A DNA stretch of 62,662 nt from an uncultured Lachnospiraceae bacterium (GTDB lineage Bacteria; Bacillota; Clostridia; Lachnospirales; Lachnospiraceae), in the NCBI GenBank assembly GCA_910579685.1, contig CAJTVN010000023.1:1-62662 (forward strand), read 5' to 3'. Below, piece after piece: positions 17,388-25,778 of this stretch. Position 1 is the first letter of the stretch, and the number at the start of each line of letters is the position of its first letter. The translations under genes and the position numbers were made by a program. Below the pieces are notes generated by a model that saw only the letters and a list, made by a program, of their open reading frames with translations, was not told where the DNA came from and made no database searches.

Positions 17388-19778
17388 CTATTCGGCCATG
17401 GCCATAGCCGTCTTCCTCTCGATTTCCTCCACCGCCTCCTCAAGGCTCTTTTCCCCTCTTAAGTACGCCTCCCCCTGGGCATACACGGCTTCCTCCAGAT
17501 CATAATCCGACCGGTAAGGGGTATCCGCCTCTTCCATCCATGCTCTCAGGACGCTCTTCTGCTCCTCGTCCATCCAGTACACGGAAAACGAGGTCATATT
17601 CCCCTCCCAATCCGACCCGCCGGTGATCAGATAGGGCTTACCCTCCTCATAAAACTGCTCATTGGGAAGAAGGCCCGCCTCAAAAGCGGCCCGGTTAATC
17701 GAAAAGCCTCTGCTCCCCGTCATATCCTGTCCAAGGAGGATGGAGAGAAATTCCGCCGCCCCGCTCCGGTTTTGGCAGGAGGCGCTGATCCCTGCCAGGG
17801 TTTCCGCCACAAAGACATGACCTGAAAGATTGTTCAGCGTCATCATCCGCACATCCTCCAGTCCTTCCACCCGGGGAACGCTTGTCATCTCCGCATAGCC
17901 ATAGGGTTGGCCCAGAACGCCGAGCATAAGGGTGAAGCGTCCGCTGGCAAAGCCTGCGGCGTCCACATACCGCTTGAAGGAATCCGCCTCCTCCCTGGCG
18001 ATCCCGTTATACTGCAGGCTCTCCTCATTTCCCAGAATATAATTTTCCATCACCTGATCCGCAAGACCCTGTCGCTGTGCCTCAAAAATCCGCTTCGCCG
18101 CTGACAGAAACGAACGGATCGCCCCGCGGTTCAGTTCGCCGTCCCGCGTCTTCCAGTCCGGAGCACAGGTTCTGGCAAAAAATTTCATGACGCCCTTTTC
18201 CGAATAAATTTCGATCAGATCCCGCTCCGGATTCTCCCTTCTCATCTTCTCCAGGGCCTGCGCCATCCCTTCGAGATCCTCCATCATGGCAAGATCTTCC
18301 TTTCTGCCCTGAACCACGGGAAAAGAAATCTCGCAGGGCAGCATATAGATCCCCCCGTTTTCCCGGAAAGCGTCCACGATATTGGAAAACAGCTCTCCCT
18401 CAAGTCCCGTCTGGCCAAGAACCTCCTGCAGATTGAGAAGCGCTCCCTTTTCCATGTAGGAATCTGCGGGCAGACCGTCCAGCACAATCACGTCCGGCCC
18501 ATTTCCTGCCATGATTTCCGTATTCAGCTTCCGAATGGCATCCTCCCTGGTAACGCTCCCGTCCCCCATGCCGACCACGTACTCCGCATAAGCATCCGCA
18601 GCCGTACTCTGGTAGAGGCCGACAGCCCTTCGAACCGTGTCATTTTCTTTCAGACTGTACACCGTCAGCTTTCCGCCCGGAAGCGCCGGGACGTCAGGGT
18701 CATAAGAAAAACGCACCGCTCTTCCCCCTGTAAACAGCGCCAGAAATTCGTGATCCTTCCTTCCCACCATCCCCAGCAGCCCGCAATCCGGATCGGAAAA
18801 GCTCCCAAGGCGTCCATCGATCACCTGTTCCATGGCGCCGCCCGCAATCACATGGCGGTGAAGCCCCTTCTCTCCCGCAAGGTAGAGAACGCCCTCCTCC
18901 CCCGGAAAGAAGAACAAATCATACCCGTTCTCTCCGAAAAAGCTTCGTACGCCGTAGTTTTCCCTGATAAATTCCTCCAGTATGGCATCCTCCACATATT
19001 CCTCCCGCTGCCTGTCATAGATCACAAGACCTCCATAATCACGTCCATCCAGTATCATATAATTTCCCGCAAACTGCACAAGCTCCGGCCTCCCCTCCTC
19101 CAGAGTCAGAAACTCCCTGCCCGTGCCGTCCCGATCCACCTGATAGAGAACGTTTCCGAAGGTGCCCGCAAAAATTTCTCCGTCCTGCGAAATCCACACC
19201 TTTCTGGGATATTGCTCCCTGGGCGTCAGCGAAAGATCCACTGAAATTTCGCCCCCTTTTGGATCGCAGATCACAAGGCCAGGGCAAAAGTCATCCCCAT
19301 CCGCCGCATCTTCCTCATAGATAACGGCCGCCGTCCCGTCCGGCGCCACCGCCATATCCAGAATGTATGCGCCTGTCTTTCGCAGCCTTTCATACCAGTC
19401 CGGCGCCTGCGCTCTCCAGGTCGCCCCGTCATCCTCCGACAGGGCGAAATCCATGGTCTGATCCGTGATCAGCAGATTCCCGTCCCCCATCACGAATAAC
19501 CGGTTCACCTCCCCCGAGAGTGCATCCGACAGATCCACCGCACTTCCCACGAAACGTCCCATTGCCACAGCTTCCCTCTCGGAATCCTCCGAATTCCGTC
19601 CATCACTCCCCTCCTGCTCCTCTTTTTCCCGTTCCTGATCTGCCTGACGCCCGCCCTGCGCAGAGGCGTCTTTCGGGCTTCCCGCCTCTTTCCCGGCCCC
19701 GCACCCGCAGGCCAGGGAAAGCAACAGAAGAATGCCGGTCACCGCTTTCATTCTTTGCAACATCCTTTTATGAATCAT
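17388..19778 (-). CDS. Lipoprotein fusing a propeller-like domain to a solute-binding domain
   Basis: A 796-aa lipoprotein with signal and lipobox LSLAC (Cys24), then a Gln/Glu-rich linker to about 70. Residues about 75-390 look like a beta-propeller (MGDGNLLITDQ, FALSEDDGATW, MAVAPDGTAAVIYEEDA, VWISQDGEIFAGTFGN). Residues about 395-796 resemble family-1 extracellular solute-binding proteins (KLNTEIMAGNGPDVIVLDGL, YMLPCEISFPV, AAEFLSILLG). Such binding proteins normally feed sugar or peptide ABC importers, but no permease or ATPase lies nearby, so a sensory or scavenging role is inferred. RBS AAGGAG. It starts 5 nt after the 227-aa lipoprotein gene and belongs to the same transcript. Confidence 0.75.
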   Translation of the reverse strand: MIHKRMLQRMKAVTGILLLLSLACGCGAGKEAGSPKDASAQGGRQADQEREKEEQEGSDGRNSEDSEREAVAMGRFVGSAVDLSDALSGEVNRLFVMGDGNLLITDQTMDFALSEDDGATWRAQAPDWYERLRKTGAYILDMAVAPDGTAAVIYEEDAADGDDFCPGLVICDPKGGEISVDLSLTPREQYPRKVWISQDGEIFAGTFGNVLYQVDRDGTGREFLTLEEGRPELVQFAGNYMILDGRDYGGLVIYDRQREEYVEDAILEEFIRENYGVRSFFGENGYDLFFFPGEEGVLYLAGEKGLHRHVIAGGAMEQVIDGRLGSFSDPDCGLLGMVGRKDHEFLALFTGGRAVRFSYDPDVPALPGGKLTVYSLKENDTVRRAVGLYQSTAADAYAEYVVGMGDGSVTREDAIRKLNTEIMAGNGPDVIVLDGLPADSYMEKGALLNLQEVLGQTGLEGELFSNIVDAFRENGGIYMLPCEISFPVVQGRKEDLAMMEDLEGMAQALEKMRRENPERDLIEIYSEKGVMKFFARTCAPDWKTRDGELNRGAIRSFLSAAKRIFEAQRQGLADQVMENYILGNEESLQYNGIAREEADSFKRYVDAAGFASGRFTLMLGVLGQPYGYAEMTSVPRVEGLEDVRMMTLNNLSGHVFVAETLAGISASCQNRSGAAEFLSILLGQDMTGSRGFSINRAAFEAGLLPNEQFYEEGKPYLITGGSDWEGNMTSFSVYWMDEEQKSVLRAWMEEADTPYRSDYDLEEAVYAQGEAYLRGEKSLEEAVEEIERKTAMAMAE

Positions 19779-19783
19779 AGCTC

Positions 19784-20467
19784 TTACTCCTTATAATCAT
19801 TTCCACAATAAATCACGTTCCAGGGCTGTCCCTTTCCCTCCCGCACCAACACGATGCACTGCCAGTTATGATTCTCATCACAAAATTCGCTTAAGAAAAT
19901 ATTATCGTTCCCGTACCCGGCCGCAACGCCTTTGTCCTCATCCCTGTAAATCTCCGCCATTTTAGGATCCATGCACATATAGACCTCGCATTTCGTTGGA
20001 GGGCAAATCCCCAGCGTCTTTGTCACATATAGCCGGGCCGCCTCATAGGCCGCCGCCATCTCCTGGTATTCAAACTGCGGCTGCTCGGAAATGGCCGAAA
20101 AATCAATCTCATACTCCGCTTCGTTAGGTGTTCCCATTTCTATATACTCGCCGTCTGTCCGGATCATATCCTCCCGGTCCTGCCGAAACCGCAAAAGCTC
20201 CGCCGAAAAATCCGTTCCTCCCGTTTTCGCTTCTTCCGATTCCTCTCTTTCTCCTTCCGTCAGTATCCGGTTCTCCTGCTGCCCTGGATTTTGCGCTTTC
20301 TCCCTCGCATCCCCGCTTTCCTGCACATCTGCATCTTCCTGTGCGTCGCCCTCCTGCCGGGAAAGCATTCCGCTTTCGGCCTCATCCGGCATGCTCCTTT
20401 GTGAACATGCGCCAAACAGCAGCATTCCCACACTCATCATCACACACCATCTCCATTTTTGTCTCAT
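19784..20467 (-). CDS. Lipoprotein of unknown function
   Basis: A 227-aa protein with signal peptide and lipobox LFGAC (Cys21), then a low-complexity acidic stretch (about 25-75). A compact C-terminal domain (80-227) contains FEYQEMAAAYEAARLYVTKT, ICPPTKCEVYMCMDP and HNWQCIVLVREGKGQPWNVI. I do not recognise a family. TAAGGAGG lies upstream. It follows a terminator that separates it from the kinase operon, and it precedes the propeller/solute-binding lipoprotein by 5 nt, implying a shared surface role. Confidence 0.7.
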   Translation of the reverse strand: MRQKWRWCVMMSVGMLLFGACSQRSMPDEAESGMLSRQEGDAQEDADVQESGDAREKAQNPGQQENRILTEGEREESEEAKTGGTDFSAELLRFRQDREDMIRTDGEYIEMGTPNEAEYEIDFSAISEQPQFEYQEMAAAYEAARLYVTKTLGICPPTKCEVYMCMDPKMAEIYRDEDKGVAAGYGNDNIFLSEFCDENHNWQCIVLVREGKGQPWNVIYCGNDYKE

Positions 20468-20567
20468 CCTCGTACCTCCTTATGTTGTCCGCACCGGATT
20501 CAAAACCCGGACGCTCTCTTCTTATCTCTGTCGGTGCTTGCCACAACCGGTCTGTACACAACCGCAA

Positions 20568-20611
20568 AACACCCTGACAGAACTGTTACCATACAATCCT
20601 ATCAGGGTGTT
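20568..20611 (-). terminator. Terminator after the kinase operon
   Basis: The minus-strand stem AACACCCTGATAG pairs with CTGTCAGGGTGTT (one mismatch) and is followed by TTTTG, 42 nt past the stop of the 270-aa secreted protein gene. Confidence 0.7.
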
Positions 20612-20652
20612 GTCACACACTTTCGGCCTATTTGTGTCCGACTTGTAAACTT

Positions 20653-21465
20653 TTAAATCGTCCCAAGCCTGTAGCTGATTCTCATGCCCGGCCGCTCCTT
20701 CCTCACTCCGCCATCCTTAGACCAGACATAAATGGTTTCCTCCCGTTCCCATTCCAGGAGCGCATAAATCGAAGTGTCCGTCAGATAACAGACAGCCCCG
20801 TTCTTACGCCGCGCATAGCCGCTCACCGGATTTTCCACGCCGGAAAGCTCCAGAAATTTTGTAAGGCTCTCCCGGAAAAACGCTTCCGACAGATCTTTCT
20901 TCTCCTCATAGAGGATAAGCTCCGCCTCCCACGCATATCCCGTCAGGGCATTGACAGACAGGGCGATGCGCACATGGGAATTCGCAAAGGTCACTTTCCA
21001 ATAGCTGCGCCAGGGTTCTGCCCCTTTCTCATCCTCTTCCGCCGCCATGCTCAGCACGGCGGTCAGGGACTCCTCTTCCGCCAGACGTCCCTGTTCATCC
21101 AGAAGGCCGGATGGAAAACACTCCTTCGCCGCCATGGAGCGGATCCAGCTCCTTCCGGCCTCAAAGGCCTCCTCCATGGACAGTTGTCCCGCCATGGGCT
21201 CATGAAGGATTTCCCCTCTGCTCTCCTGCCAGGCACGCAGCGCGCTTTCTACCTGCTGCGTCTTCAAACTTCTCCTTTCAGCCCTTTGATCCTCTTTTTG
21301 TTCCTCCTCCCAGGAAGAAGCCGGCGTCCGCACTTCCATCACGCCGTACTCGGACAAAAGCCTCCTTTCCCTGACAGCCAGAAGGCCTCTGGCCGCAAAG
21401 CTGCTTCCCACCACACAGAGCGCTCCCAGAACGGCACAGACCAGAAACCTGATATTTCTTCTCAC
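20653..21465 (-). CDS. Secreted or membrane-anchored protein of unknown function
   Basis: A 270-aa protein with an N-terminal hydrophobic segment (residues 6-28) and an extracytoplasmic remainder. It shows helical charged stretches at 50-90 and PepSY-like features (VTFANSHVRIALSVNALTGYAWEAEL), but I cannot assign a family. The GTG start at 21465 overlaps the kinase stop by 4 nt, so it is translationally coupled to the histidine kinase. It could be an accessory modulator of the sensor. It ends the regulator-kinase operon before a terminator. Confidence 0.7.
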   Translation of the reverse strand: MRRNIRFLVCAVLGALCVVGSSFAARGLLAVRERRLLSEYGVMEVRTPASSWEEEQKEDQRAERRSLKTQQVESALRAWQESRGEILHEPMAGQLSMEEAFEAGRSWIRSMAAKECFPSGLLDEQGRLAEEESLTAVLSMAAEEDEKGAEPWRSYWKVTFANSHVRIALSVNALTGYAWEAELILYEEKKDLSEAFFRESLTKFLELSGVENPVSGYARRKNGAVCYLTDTSIYALLEWEREETIYVWSKDGGVRKERPGMRISYRLGTI

Positions 21466-22871
21466 TTGAACGCACCCTCCCCGCTTTCCCGTGTCTGGCC
21501 GCAGGCAAGCAAAATGCTCACGCTGGTTCCTGATTTCCCGTCGCTTGCAATTTCCAGTCTGCTTTCATGAATCTGTGCTATTTTCGAAGCCAGAGTAAGT
21601 CCAAGGCCCGCACCATGCTGCCTCCGCGATCTGGATTTATCCACCATATAAAAAGCCTCAGAAACCCTCCCGATCTCTTCCGGGGAGATTCCCCTTCCGT
21701 TATCTCTTACCGTTATCCGGTAACCCTTCTCCTCTCTTTTCCCCTCCAGCCAGATCTTCGTACTGTCCGCCTTTACCGCATTATCCAGAAGATTCCCAAG
21801 CAACGTCTCCATAAGATCGTATTCCACCCGGATACAGGCCTCCTGTACGCTGCAGCAAAAAACAATGCCTCTTTCGCCGCATACAGGCTCCATGCCCTTT
21901 TTGACTGGTTCAAAAATCTCCGAAGCCTCCATCTGCTCCAACTGAAAATCCTCCCTCTCCATCACGCTCAGATCCAGCAGCTTAAAGGCCAGAGCCTCCA
22001 GCCGCATTCCCTCCCGGACGATATACTGTGCCGCCTCCTTCACCTGCTGCCGGGGAAGGTCCCTGTGGCAGATCATATCCGCATAGCCGATCACGGAGGT
22101 CAGCGGCGTCTTCATCTCGTGGGCAAAATTGGCTACAAAATCCTCCTTCTGCCTGACCATCCGTGACATTTCATCCATTTTTTCCTCCACGGTCCGGGCC
22201 ATGCGGTTAAAATCAACGGCCAGCCTGCCGATCTCATCCTTTCGGGCCGTCCGGATCCTCTCCCCGTAATTTCCCTGAGCGATCCGCTCGGCAGCCTCGC
22301 TCACCCGGTTGATGGGCCGGGTAAGGAGCAGAGACAAAAATAAGATCAGCACAAAGCCCGCACCCGCAGCCGCCAGATACAGCCTCTGAAAATATACGGT
22401 TACGGCTCTGTGATCCAAAAGCATGGCGCTGATATCCGTCTCCGTTACGAGATAGAGGTTCTCCTTTGCGTCCCCAAGCTGTCCACAGACCAGAACGCTT
22501 CCCCCTTCCCTGCCACCTCCCGCAATCTGGTAGGTAACTCTCCCCTGGGACGCCTCCTCAAAAAGCGCAGAATCCGGCTCTCTTCCAAGATTGCAGGCGA
22601 GGGTCCTTCCGTCTTCCCTGTATATGGCCACAGCCGTATTCAGCCTGTCCAAGAGCGCCTGCATCCTCTCTTCCTCCTCCCACAGTCCCGGTTCCCCGTA
22701 AATAGCCGACTGTACCATAAATTTGCTGTACTGGAACTGTTCAAGGGCATATTTTTTTTCCTGCTCCACATCACTGTCAAAAAAATGTCCGATCAGAAAA
22801 TACCCGGAAGCCTGAAAGGCGGCGCCATACACCAGCACGAAGCACAGAAACAGTTTTGTAAAAAGCTTCAT
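21462..22871 (-). CDS. Sensor histidine kinase (HAMP, HisKA, HATPase)
   Basis: A 469-aa membrane kinase. TM1 is about 6-30, the extracellular sensor about 31-160, TM2 about 165-184, HAMP 184-236 (RPINRVSEAAERIAQGNYGE). The phospho-acceptor is His251 in FAHEMKTPLTSVIGYAD. The ATPase N-box is LLGNLLDNAVKAD, G1 DNGRGISPEEIG and G2 HGAGLGLTLA. It forms a two-component system with the upstream regulator (ATGA overlap) and is coupled to the secreted protein downstream. The sensor domain is small and of no named family. The surface-protein genes around it suggest it monitors the envelope. Confidence 0.93.
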   Translation of the reverse strand: MKLFTKLFLCFVLVYGAAFQASGYFLIGHFFDSDVEQEKKYALEQFQYSKFMVQSAIYGEPGLWEEEERMQALLDRLNTAVAIYREDGRTLACNLGREPDSALFEEASQGRVTYQIAGGGREGGSVLVCGQLGDAKENLYLVTETDISAMLLDHRAVTVYFQRLYLAAAGAGFVLILFLSLLLTRPINRVSEAAERIAQGNYGERIRTARKDEIGRLAVDFNRMARTVEEKMDEMSRMVRQKEDFVANFAHEMKTPLTSVIGYADMICHRDLPRQQVKEAAQYIVREGMRLEALAFKLLDLSVMEREDFQLEQMEASEIFEPVKKGMEPVCGERGIVFCCSVQEACIRVEYDLMETLLGNLLDNAVKADSTKIWLEGKREEKGYRITVRDNGRGISPEEIGRVSEAFYMVDKSRSRRQHGAGLGLTLASKIAQIHESRLEIASDGKSGTSVSILLACGQTRESGEGAFK

Positions 22872-23530
22872 CCCTCTTCCTCCAGACGATAACCAATACG
22901 GAATACCGTCCTGATTTTCTCCTCAAATCCCAGCTTCCTGCGCAATCTCTGTATGTGGGAATCCAGAGTCCTGGTATCCCCCATAAAAGCCTCACCCCAC
23001 ACCTTCTCGTACAGCCTTTCCCGGTACAGGGCCACGTTCTTATTACGCACCAGCTCCACCAGAAGATCAAATTCCTTCACGGTCAGTTCCACCGTCTCCC
23101 CCTTCTTTTTTACCGTCCGGGAAGAAAGATCAATCTCAACATCCGCAAAAGCCAGCTTCTGCCTGCCCTTTCCATACCTTCTCAAAACCGCCTCCACCCT
23201 GGCGGACAGCTCCCCGATCTGAAAAGGCTTTGTCATATAGTCGTCGGCGCCGAGACGAAGCCCTCTGATCCGTTCATCCACCGTCCCCCTTGCCGTCAGG
23301 AAAATCACCGGGATCCCCATCGGTTTGATATAATCCAGCAGCTCGTAGCCGTCAATTTCCGGCAGCATAATGTCGAGAAGCGCAAGATCAAAGTCCTCTC
23401 TCTCCAAAAAGTCCGCCGCCCTCCGCCCGTCCTCTGCACAAACGCACGCATAACCTTCCCCGGCAAGACTGACCCGGATTAAGTTTAATATCGCCTCATC
23501 GTCCTCTGCAATCAGTATTTTGTACATCAT
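22868..23530 (-). CDS. OmpR-family response regulator
   Basis: A 220-aa regulator with an N-terminal receiver domain (phospho-acceptor Asp53 in LALLDIMLP; Lys in DYMTKPFQIGELSARVE) and a C-terminal winged helix (VKKKGETVELTVKEFDLLVE … DSHIQRLRRKLGF). Start 23530 has AAGGAG 5 nt upstream; the frame runs to 23587 but without a site. It is first gene of the regulator-kinase-secreted protein operon. Two 11-bp repeats just upstream match the four repeats before the LRR gene, so it probably controls itself and the LRR operon. Confidence 0.94.
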   Translation of the reverse strand: MMYKILIAEDDEAILNLIRVSLAGEGYACVCAEDGRRAADFLEREDFDLALLDIMLPEIDGYELLDYIKPMGIPVIFLTARGTVDERIRGLRLGADDYMTKPFQIGELSARVEAVLRRYGKGRQKLAFADVEIDLSSRTVKKKGETVELTVKEFDLLVELVRNKNVALYRERLYEKVWGEAFMGDTRTLDSHIQRLRRKLGFEEKIRTVFRIGYRLEEEG

Positions 23531-23577
23531 CCGAACTCCTTCCCCGCACAGGTGCAAATCTTTAAAAGCCTTACAAT

Positions 23578-23610
23578 ATTTTAGCACACAAATGTGTCAT
23601 AGTTGTATCA
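23578..23610 (-). promoter_or_regulatory. Promoter of the regulator operon with two 11-bp repeats
   Basis: On the minus strand TGATACA (from 23610) and TGACACA (from 23599) are spaced 11 bp. The second starts 16 nt before a TAAAAT -10-like box (23583-23578). The spacing equals that at the LRR promoter (17246-17300), and TGATACAACTATGA here compares with TGATGCAACTATGA there. Confidence 0.6.
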
Positions 23611-23795
23611 AGAACCCCCGCTTTTTGCTCATTTTCGAATATACTTTCCAAAATCACATAATTTTTGAAACCTTAGTTTAAATATAAGAAACTTCTTTAC
23701 TTTTAATTACAAGTATGATATCCTGAAAACACTTGCAGAAGAAGATCCTGTAAGAACTATCATTCTATTTTTTTATTTATTTGGAGGTATGTACG

Positions 23796-23996
23796 ATGAA
23801 CAGAGGTACAGTAAAGTGGTTTAACAACCAAAAAGGATACGGCTTCATCTCAGATGAAACAGGTAATGACGTATTCGTACACTACTCAGGATTAAATATG
23901 GAAGGCTTCAAGTCCCTTGAAGAAGGCGCTTCCGTAGAGTTCGACGTAGTAAACGGAGAAAAAGGACCTCAGGCCGTAAACGTAACAAAGTTATAA
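23796..23996 (+). CDS. cspA: Cold shock protein, CspA family
   Basis: A 66-aa OB-fold nucleic-acid chaperone. RNP1 is KGYGFISDE and RNP2 VFVHYS; it starts MNRGTVKWFNNQKGYGFI. Start 23796 follows TTGGAGG. The ATG 15 nt earlier overlaps the ribosome site. The upstream region (23611-23780) is AT-rich, without a gene, and likely holds a long 5' UTR as in other csp genes. Confidence 0.95.
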   Translation: MNRGTVKWFNNQKGYGFISDETGNDVFVHYSGLNMEGFKSLEEGASVEFDVVNGEKGPQAVNVTKL

Positions 23997-24120
23997 TTGT
24001 AATCTAGTCGCAGTTGTAACGCTATTAATTCAGTGATACGATGTGCCTGTTCTTAAATACAAATTATATTATATTTTTATTTAGAATTTGCAGTATTGTT
24101 TAACGAATTAAGAAAAACAG

Positions 24121-24162
24121 GGCTGTTGTACAGAGACTTTGAAAAGTCTTGGTGCAGCAGCC
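24121..24162. terminator. Terminator between cspA and the hisA-like gene
   Basis: Long stem (GGCTGTTGTAC with GTGCAGCAGCC, and AGACTTT with AAGTCTT) followed by TTCTTTTCTTTTT on the plus strand. On the minus strand CTGTTTTTC follows, so it can serve both converging genes. Confidence 0.8.
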
Positions 24163-24174
24163 TTCTTTTCTTTT

Positions 24175-24975
24175 TCAGGTGTCACAAAAATGATTGGACG
24201 ATTCATCCATGAAGGAGAGCACCTCCTCAAACTTCATACTTCCCCCAAAGAGATCAAGGGCGCTCCCAACGGTCACATCCACCCGGTTCCTTCCCAGCTC
24301 TTTCAGGACCGTCAAGTCCTCAAAGGAATGAACGCCTCCGGCATAAGTGACCGGAACGGGACAGCTCCTTCCCAGAAGGGCGGCAACCTCCCGCTCGATC
24401 CCCTGCGCTTTTCCTTCCACATCAACGGCATGGACAAGAAATTCCCCGCAATATTCGGACAGTTTTTCAAGCGTCTGCTCATTCAAAATCACATCCGTAT
24501 ATTTCTGCCACCGGTCGGTCACAATATAATAAGAAAAATTTCTTTTCCGGCAGCTAAGGTCAAGAACCAGCCGCTGCTTTGGAACGCTCTGCGCAAGCTC
24601 CCGAAGCCTGTCGTAATACAGCCGTCCATCCTTAAAAATATAGGAAGTCACAATGACGTGGCTTGCCCCGGCATCCAGATATTCCCAGGCGTTTTGGGGC
24701 GTGATCCCGCCGCCCACCTGAAATCCGTTCGGAAATTCGAAAAGAGCCTCCATGGCCTGCGCCCTGGTCTCTTTAAAAAATTCGCTTGAGGACGGATTCA
24801 GTAATATAATATGTCCGCCGCCGAGGCCTTTATCCCGGTAGAGCCTGGCAAAATAACCCGCAGACTGGCCGGACACAAAATTTTCCATGGCCTGATCGCC
24901 CTGATCTCTCAGGCTTCCGCCCACAATCTGCTTTACCTGTCCGTTATGAATATCAATACATGGCCTGAATTTCAT
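24175..24975 (-). CDS. hisA: ProFAR isomerase, eukaryotic-type HisA
   Basis: A 266-aa TIM-barrel enzyme of histidine synthesis. It resembles the fungal HIS6 type (TIGR02129) rather than ordinary bacterial HisA: MKFRPCIDIHNGQVKQIVGG at the start, GGHIILLN, QVGGGITPQNAWEYLDAGAS, HAVDVEGKAQGIE and VTYAGGVHSFEDL. Start 24975 follows GGAAAGGAG; the frame extends to 25050 without a site. No other his gene is nearby, so it is an orphan pathway gene. Confidence 0.88.
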   Translation of the reverse strand: MKFRPCIDIHNGQVKQIVGGSLRDQGDQAMENFVSGQSAGYFARLYRDKGLGGGHIILLNPSSSEFFKETRAQAMEALFEFPNGFQVGGGITPQNAWEYLDAGASHVIVTSYIFKDGRLYYDRLRELAQSVPKQRLVLDLSCRKRNFSYYIVTDRWQKYTDVILNEQTLEKLSEYCGEFLVHAVDVEGKAQGIEREVAALLGRSCPVPVTYAGGVHSFEDLTVLKELGRNRVDVTVGSALDLFGGSMKFEEVLSFMDESSNHFCDT

Positions 24976-25149
24976 CTTTGCCTTCTCCTTTCCCGTGTGT
25001 CCAAATACTTCCACACCGAATATTTTAACGCAGGATGCACATAATAGCAACAGAACTGATTTCGCACAGTTCTAGCGGGTTGCGACTCTCATGTGACTGT
25101 GAATCGTAACAAGAAATCCGGAACTATTTCAGGAAATAAGGAGGTTATT

Positions 25150-25683
25150 ATGAAAAGGATGAAAAAGACTATTTCTCTCGCTGTTGTCCTTATGATGGTC
25201 CTCGCTCTCACCGCCTGCGGCAGAAGCAAAAACGATAAGAACGAAAACGACATGGCCGGGGCTGGCACAAATAACACCACCACCGGAAGCACTGCCGGGG
25301 ACAACGCCACAAATGGCGGCACAAACAACGGTGCCTCTGACACGGCCGGAACCGGAGGGGACAGCCTTACCGGAGGAACCGACAACGTAAACGATGCCAC
25401 TGCCGGAGACAACACCGCCAATGACGGCGCAATTAGCGGCATGAATGACGGCGCAAATGATGACGTGAATGGCAATGGCACGGCACAGGGAAACACGGCG
25501 GACGGCGACTCTCTTCTGGATGACGCCGGGGATGCCGTAGGAAACGTTGTGGACAACGTGGCTGACGGTGTATCGGATCTGACCGACGACGTGCTCGGGG
25601 ACGGCTCTGACAACAATCAGACCGATTCCGCAAATGGAAACGGCACGGCAGACGCAAGAAGCTCCGCTTCCCCTGCAAAATAA
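25150..25683 (+). CDS. Low-complexity Asn/Gly/Thr/Asp-rich lipoprotein
   Basis: A 177-aa protein with lipoprotein signal and lipobox ALTAC (Cys23). The rest is almost entirely Asn, Gly, Thr, Ala and Asp with repeated short units (TAGDN, GTNNG, NDGA) and a final acidic helical stretch (DDAGDAVGNVVDNVADGVSD). No domain is seen. A flexible surface spacer or stalk is the likeliest role. Start 25150 has AAGGAGG. Monocistronic, with its own terminator at 25700-25737. Confidence 0.75.
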   Translation: MKRMKKTISLAVVLMMVLALTACGRSKNDKNENDMAGAGTNNTTTGSTAGDNATNGGTNNGASDTAGTGGDSLTGGTDNVNDATAGDNTANDGAISGMNDGANDDVNGNGTAQGNTADGDSLLDDAGDAVGNVVDNVADGVSDLTDDVLGDGSDNNQTDSANGNGTADARSSASPAK

Positions 25684-25699
25684 TTTGTAATTTATGTGG

Positions 25700-25737
25700 A
25701 ACAGAAAAGCTGCCCTGTACAGAGCGGCTTTTCTGTT
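25700..25737 (+). terminator. Terminator of the low-complexity lipoprotein gene
   Basis: Stem AACAGAAAAGC with GCTTTTCTGTT, followed by GTTT, 16 nt after the stop codon. Confidence 0.75.
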
Positions 25738-25778
25738 GTTTCCGATCCATACGGCAGAATCTTCCCCGCATGCGGATT

